DNA of 7,981 nt. Origin: an uncultured Clostridia bacterium (GTDB taxonomy: Bacteria > Bacillota > Clostridia > Oscillospirales > Oscillospiraceae). The stretch's first letter is position 1. Each line of letters begins with the position of its first letter. Position numbers and translations under genes: made by a program. The DNA lies in NCBI GenBank assembly GCA_945487445.1, contig CALYTU010000071.1, forward strand, positions 1-7,981, written 5' to 3'. Positions 5,650 through 7,981 of this stretch are shown in pieces. Below the pieces are notes generated by a model, which ran no database searches, was not told the DNA's origin, and saw only the letters and a list, made by a program, of their open reading frames with translations.

Positions 5650-5677
5650 ATTGTAGCAAATAAAGCCGATTTGTCAA
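5650..5677 (-). promoter_or_regulatory. Sigma-A promoter of the metK transcript
   Basis: TTGACA (-35, 5672-5677) and TACAAT (-10, 5650-5655) are 16 nt apart, with an extended TG motif before the -10 (TGCTACAAT). Transcription would start near 5642, just upstream of the SAM-I aptamer. Confidence 0.85.
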
Positions 5678-5693
5678 GTATTTTTTAGAATAA

Positions 5694-5707
5694 CAGGCGA
5701 CTGCCTG
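5694..5707 (-). terminator. Weak terminator candidate upstream of the metK promoter
   Basis: On the minus strand a 5-bp stem CAGGC-AGTC-GCCTG is followed by TTATTCT. It could insulate metK from transcription of the remnant gene. The stem is short and the T-tract broken, so support is weak. Apart from this and the hairpin at 5799-5840, the stretch 5678-5843 holds nothing I recognise. Confidence 0.3.
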
Positions 5708-5798
5708 CTTTGGCTGACAGTTCAGCCTCTCCTGTCCTGCGCCGAAACGGCTTCCGGGAAGAGGCAGGTCCACAGAGAAGATAGACGGCCTTCATCGG

Positions 5799-5840
5799 CT
5801 CCGCCTGTCTCCTGCGCGCAGACGCAGGAGACAGGCGGAG
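5799..5840 (-). repeat. Perfect 18-bp hairpin directly after the remnant gene's stop codon
   Basis: CTCCGCCTGTCTCCTGCG (5799-5816) and its exact complement (5823-5840) enclose a 6-nt loop, 3 nt beyond the stop codon of the gene at 5844-6116. No T-tract follows on either strand, so it is not a standard intrinsic terminator, although its place suggests a 3'-end function such as termination or RNA protection. Confidence 0.75.
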
Positions 5841-5843
5841 GAA

Positions 5844-6116
5844 TCAAGGCTTCGGGGATTTGCGCAAATTTTCCTCCCGCTGCAGGTGGGAAAGGGCCTC
5901 AGATGCAGCGCGGATATCCGCCTCGGTGATTTCCTCCCGGGAATAGCGTGCCCGGCGGTACAGGCCGCGCAGCAGCTCGTCTGACTCAATCAGGATATGG
6001 CCGGAGGCAATCAGACAGACGCCGATGCGGCGGATGGCCTCCTCCTTGCCGAGGATGACCTTGCCGCAGCTCTCCAGCAGACGGTCGCGGTAGGACAAAA
6101 ACAGATCGGTATTCAT
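5844..6116 (-). pseudogene. Probable fused remnant of a moxR-DUF58-transglutaminase operon
   Basis: A 90-residue ORF. Residues 1-44 (MNTDLFLSYRDRLL..., KVILGKEEAIRRIGVCLIASGHILIE) resemble the extreme N-terminus of MoxR AAA ATPases, including the 'KVIVGK...L.A.GH.LLE' run just before Walker A. The Walker A motif (GVGKT) and the rest of the ATPase are absent. Residues about 48-80 (LLRGLYRRARYSREEITEADIRAASEAL) resemble the C-terminal tail of transglutaminase/DUF4129 membrane proteins, which are commonly encoded downstream of moxR and a DUF58 gene. I infer a single in-frame deletion removing most of the operon, with the junction near 5979-5985. The start is set by GAGGAGGG 6 nt upstream of ATG. 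The family calls come from memory and short matches; a genuine small protein of unknown role is the alternative. Confidence 0.5.
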
Positions 6117-6144
6117 GTGCGTCCCTCCTCTGGCATGATGCATA

Positions 6145-6173
6145 ATTATACAAAAGGAAGTTCAGCGTGTCAA
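6145..6173 (-). promoter_or_regulatory. Consensus sigma-A promoter of the remnant gene
   Basis: TTGACA (6168-6173), a 17-nt spacer and TATAAT (6145-6150) match the consensus in all 12 positions. The predicted start gives a leader of about 20 nt containing the GAGGAGGG site. A perfect promoter in front of an apparent gene remnant is notable. Confidence 0.88.
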
Positions 6174-6203
6174 GCCTGGGTGGAAAGACAAGTTAAAAAA
6201 AGC

Positions 6204-6232
6204 TTTACAAACCCGTGTTTATCCCTTATAAT
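6204..6232 (+). promoter_or_regulatory. Sigma-A promoter of prfB
   Basis: TTTACA (6204-6209) and TATAAT (6227-6232) are 17 nt apart. Transcription would start near 6239, leaving a leader of about 26 nt to the chosen ATG. It is back-to-back with the remnant gene's promoter; the two -35 boxes are 30 nt apart. Confidence 0.85.
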
Positions 6233-6264
6233 AAATGGGAAATTATAACACGGAGAAGGATAGC

Positions 6265-7392
6265 ATGATTGAATTCGAGGAATATAAGGTAAAACTCAAC
6301 GAGCTGGAGCCGAAGCTCTCGGATCTGCGCGCCTCGCTGAACATTGACGGGGCCAATGAGGAACTGGAGCGGCTGCATGCCATGGCGGAGGCCCCCGGCT
6401 TCTGGGATGACCCCGAAAAATCTCAGAAGATCATGATGAAGACAAAGCAGCTGGAGGGCAAGTGTGCCCGGTTCGCCAAGATGCAGGGCCGCTGGGAGGA
6501 CCTTTACACCATCTGCGAGATGGCGCTGGAGGAGAATGACGAGTCCATGCTCGAGGAACTGACCCAGGGCTTCACAGAGCTGGAGGCCGAGATGGAGGAC
6601 GCCCGGCTGGAGACCCTCCTGACCGGGGACTACGACGGCAACAACGCTCTGATGAGCTTTCACGCCGGAGCCGGCGGCACAGAGGCCCAGGACTGGTGCC
6701 AGATGCTCTACCGGATGTACACCCGCTGGGCCGAGCGGCACGGCTTTACCTATAAGATTCTGGACTACATCGAAGGCGACGAGGCCGGGCTGAAATCCGC
6801 CGATATTCTGGTGGAAGGCCCCAACGCCTACGGTTTTTTGAAATCCGAGCACGGCGTCCACCGTCTGGTCCGCATCTCTCCCTTCGACTCTCAGGCGCGG
6901 CGGCACACGTCCTTCTCTGCCGTAGAGGTCATCCCCGAGATTACCGACGACGTGGACGTGGAGATCCGTCCCGAGGACATTGAAATGCAGGTCTACCGCT
7001 CCTCCGGCGCGGGCGGCCAGCACATCAACAAGACCTCCTCTGCCGTCCGGCTGATCCACAAGCCCACGGGCATTGTTGTGGCCTGTCAGCAGGAGCGGAG
7101 CCAGTTCCAAAACAAGGAGACCTGTCTTCGGATGCTCAAGTCCAAGTTGGTTGAGATCAAAGAGCGCGAGCATTACGACAAAATCTCAGATATCAAGGGC
7201 GTGCAGCAGAAGATCGAATGGGGGTCCCAGATCCGCAACTACGTCTTCATGCCCTACACGCTGGCCAAGGACGCCCGGACCGGCTTTGAGAACACAAACA
7301 TCAATGCGGTCATGGACGGCAACATCGACGGTTTCATCAACGCCTATCTCACCGCCGCCGCCACAGGCATCTGGGCGGGGAAGGGACAGTAA
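6265..7392 (+). CDS. prfB: Peptide chain release factor 2 (RF2)
   Basis: A 375-residue class I release factor that recognises UGA and UAA and triggers peptide release on the ribosome. The stop-codon-recognition tripeptide SPF is at 205-207 and the catalytic GGQ, in SSGAGGQHINKTSSAVR, at 250-252, the same numbers as in E. coli RF2. The N-terminal coiled-coil region (EFEEYKVKLNELEPKLSDLRASL...) precedes the tripeptide domain. The frame is open throughout: the CUUUGAC programmed-frameshift site found after the 'SL' near codon 25 in many prfB genes is absent, the sequence there being TCG CTG AAC ATT GAC. An upstream in-frame ATG at 6235 lies before the predicted transcription start and is rejected; the chosen start has GGAGAAGGA just upstream. 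Monocistronic, or read through to secG, which has its own promoter. Confidence 0.97.
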   Translation: MIEFEEYKVKLNELEPKLSDLRASLNIDGANEELERLHAMAEAPGFWDDPEKSQKIMMKTKQLEGKCARFAKMQGRWEDLYTICEMALEENDESMLEELTQGFTELEAEMEDARLETLLTGDYDGNNALMSFHAGAGGTEAQDWCQMLYRMYTRWAERHGFTYKILDYIEGDEAGLKSADILVEGPNAYGFLKSEHGVHRLVRISPFDSQARRHTSFSAVEVIPEITDDVDVEIRPEDIEMQVYRSSGAGGQHINKTSSAVRLIHKPTGIVVACQQERSQFQNKETCLRMLKSKLVEIKEREHYDKISDIKGVQQKIEWGSQIRNYVFMPYTLAKDARTGFENTNINAVMDGNIDGFINAYLTAAATGIWAGKGQ

Positions 7393-7403
7393 CCGTTCAG
7401 CTG

Positions 7404-7438
7404 TGCTCAGCGTGCGCCCGCACCGCGTGGGCTGAGCA
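7404..7438 (+). terminator. Hairpin downstream of prfB, no T-tract
   Basis: TGCTCAGC (7404-7411) pairs perfectly with GCTGAGCA (7431-7438) around a GC-rich 19-nt loop that can fold further. ACCGT (7392-7396) and ACGGT (7444-7448) could extend the structure. With no following T run, it is a poor intrinsic terminator, but it is the only structured signal between prfB and the secG promoter. Confidence 0.35.
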
Positions 7439-7484
7439 GTTACACGGTGAAACGCCCCATCTGGCACCAAAGCGAAAAAAATAC

Positions 7485-7513
7485 TTGCATTTTTTGGAAT
7501 TCTGTGCTATTAT
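7485..7513 (+). promoter_or_regulatory. Sigma-A promoter of secG
   Basis: TTGCAT (7485-7490) and TATTAT (7508-7513) are 17 nt apart, with an extended TG at 7505-7506. An A-rich run (GCGAAAAAAATAC) lies just upstream as a possible UP-like element. The leader to the secG ATG is about 60 nt. Confidence 0.78.
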
Positions 7514-7580
7514 ACATTTTGCTGTGTAAAAGAACTACGGCTGCCGTGTGCCGTGAACTGCGGCATTGGGAGGTTTCAAT

Positions 7581-7832
7581 ATGGATACTTTGAAGACCAT
7601 CGTTCTGGTGCTGGATCTGATCAGCGCCACTCTGCTCACTGCTACCATCCTGGTCCAGTCCGGCAAGTCCGCCGGTCTGTCCGGCGCCATCGCCGGTGCT
7701 TCCGACTCCTTCATGGCCAAGGGCGGCAGCAAAACCCTCGACGCCAAGCTGGCGAAGGCCACCAAGTGGATCGGTTTGGCCTTTGTGCTCCTGAGCCTGC
7801 TGTCCGTCATCCTGGTCAGCGCCGCCAAGTAA
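7581..7832 (+). CDS. secG: Preprotein translocase subunit SecG
   Basis: An 83-residue inner-membrane protein of the SecYEG channel that assists SecA-driven export. Two transmembrane segments are visible: residues about 4-25 (LKTIVLVLDLISATLLTATI) and about 60-80 (WIGLAFVLLSLLSVILVSA). Between them is the family motif ILVQSGKSAGLSGAIAG, then a Ser/Gly/Lys loop. A TTG start at 7566 is in frame, but GGGAGG (7568-7573) lies 7 nt before the ATG at 7581, which fixes the start. It has its own promoter and terminator. Small and hydrophobic as expected for the family. Confidence 0.95.
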   Translation: MDTLKTIVLVLDLISATLLTATILVQSGKSAGLSGAIAGASDSFMAKGGSKTLDAKLAKATKWIGLAFVLLSLLSVILVSAAK

Positions 7833-7882
7833 CCGCAGAAAAACACCCCGCTTTCCGATAGACGGGTGTCCGTAAAACAGTT

Positions 7883-7922
7883 AATCCTCCGTATGGCTTA
7901 GACCATGCGGAGGATTTGTTTA
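7883..7922 (+). terminator. Intrinsic terminator of secG
   Basis: AATCCTCCGTATGG (7883-7896) pairs with CCATGCGGAGGATT (7903-7916) over 14 bp with one G-T wobble and a 6-nt loop, followed by TGTTTAT. It is 50 nt after the secG stop. A weaker ACACCC/GGGTGT hairpin precedes it at about 7851-7869. Confidence 0.85.
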
Positions 7923-7931
7923 TGTCTAATC

Positions 7932-7981
7932 GTATCTGTTCAGTATCCTGTCATTTCGAGGCGATTCATCGCCGAGAAATC
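7932..7981 (+). mobile_element. Family A MITE-like element, left-hand 50 bp (cut by window edge)
   Basis: Identical over 50 bases to 2533-2582, starting at the terminal repeat GTATCTGTTCAGTA. The copy follows the secG terminator and runs off the window, so its target duplication cannot be seen. Confidence 0.9.

Noticed and set aside
6235..6264. Upstream ATG start for prfB
   Set aside because: It lies before the predicted transcription start of the TTTACA/TATAAT promoter and has no ribosome binding site.
6226..7173. Minus-strand ORF of 315 residues
   Set aside because: It is the shadow of prfB, which has the SPF and GGQ motifs in the other strand.
1..7981. Window as a circular molecule closed through the edge repeats
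   Set aside because: The two partial copies do not overlap (23 bp of the unit is missing), and the content is chromosomal housekeeping genes.

Overview
The window looks like chromosomal sequence from a GC-rich, low-motility-of-evidence Gram-positive Clostridia, most likely a gut Oscillospiraceae-type organism. This rests on strong AGGAGG-type ribosome binding sites, consensus sigma-A promoters, an S-box (SAM-I) riboswitch on metK, an SLH-domain surface protein and a DUF6472-type small protein. No taxon can be fixed without a search.

Layout. Positions 1-50 are the end of a short repeat element (family A). A hairpin overlapping the ribosome binding site comes next (86-123), then an exported SLH/Ig-like surface protein on the + strand (124-1248). 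A convergent intergenic region (1249-1611) holds a full family A element, a minus-strand terminator and a 163-bp inverted-repeat element (family B). The minus strand then carries, in transcription order from the right, a sigma-A promoter, a SAM-I riboswitch with terminator, metK, a 58-residue DUF6472-like protein, mtaB and a cyclophilin-type lipoprotein. Next on the minus strand, behind its own perfect promoter, is a small ORF that looks like a fused remnant of a MoxR/transglutaminase operon (5844-6116). Divergent from it are prfB (RF2, 6265-7392) and then secG (7581-7832) with its own promoter and terminator. The right edge is the start of another family A copy.

The main result is about insertion. 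Family A is a 123-bp non-autonomous element (MITE-like). All three complete copies are exactly 123 bp and each is flanked by a different 8-bp direct repeat: GAAAAAAG, GCGGAATG and GATTGCAG. A different element (family C, 122 bp) has a 9-bp flanking direct repeat, TAAACGAAA. Removing the elements and one copy of each direct repeat restores spacers of 33 bp (DUF6472-mtaB) and 40 bp (mtaB-cyclophilin). With the intact 38-bp metK-DUF6472 spacer, this suggests a compact ancestral operon metK-DUF6472-mtaB-cyclophilin under one SAM riboswitch, later split by three insertions. One insertion hit the last codons of mtaB and replaced its last three residues (NNR) with a 37-residue tail encoded by the element. 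Functionally, metK makes SAM, MtaB spends SAM in tRNA modification, and prfB and secG are housekeeping translation and secretion genes in separate units.
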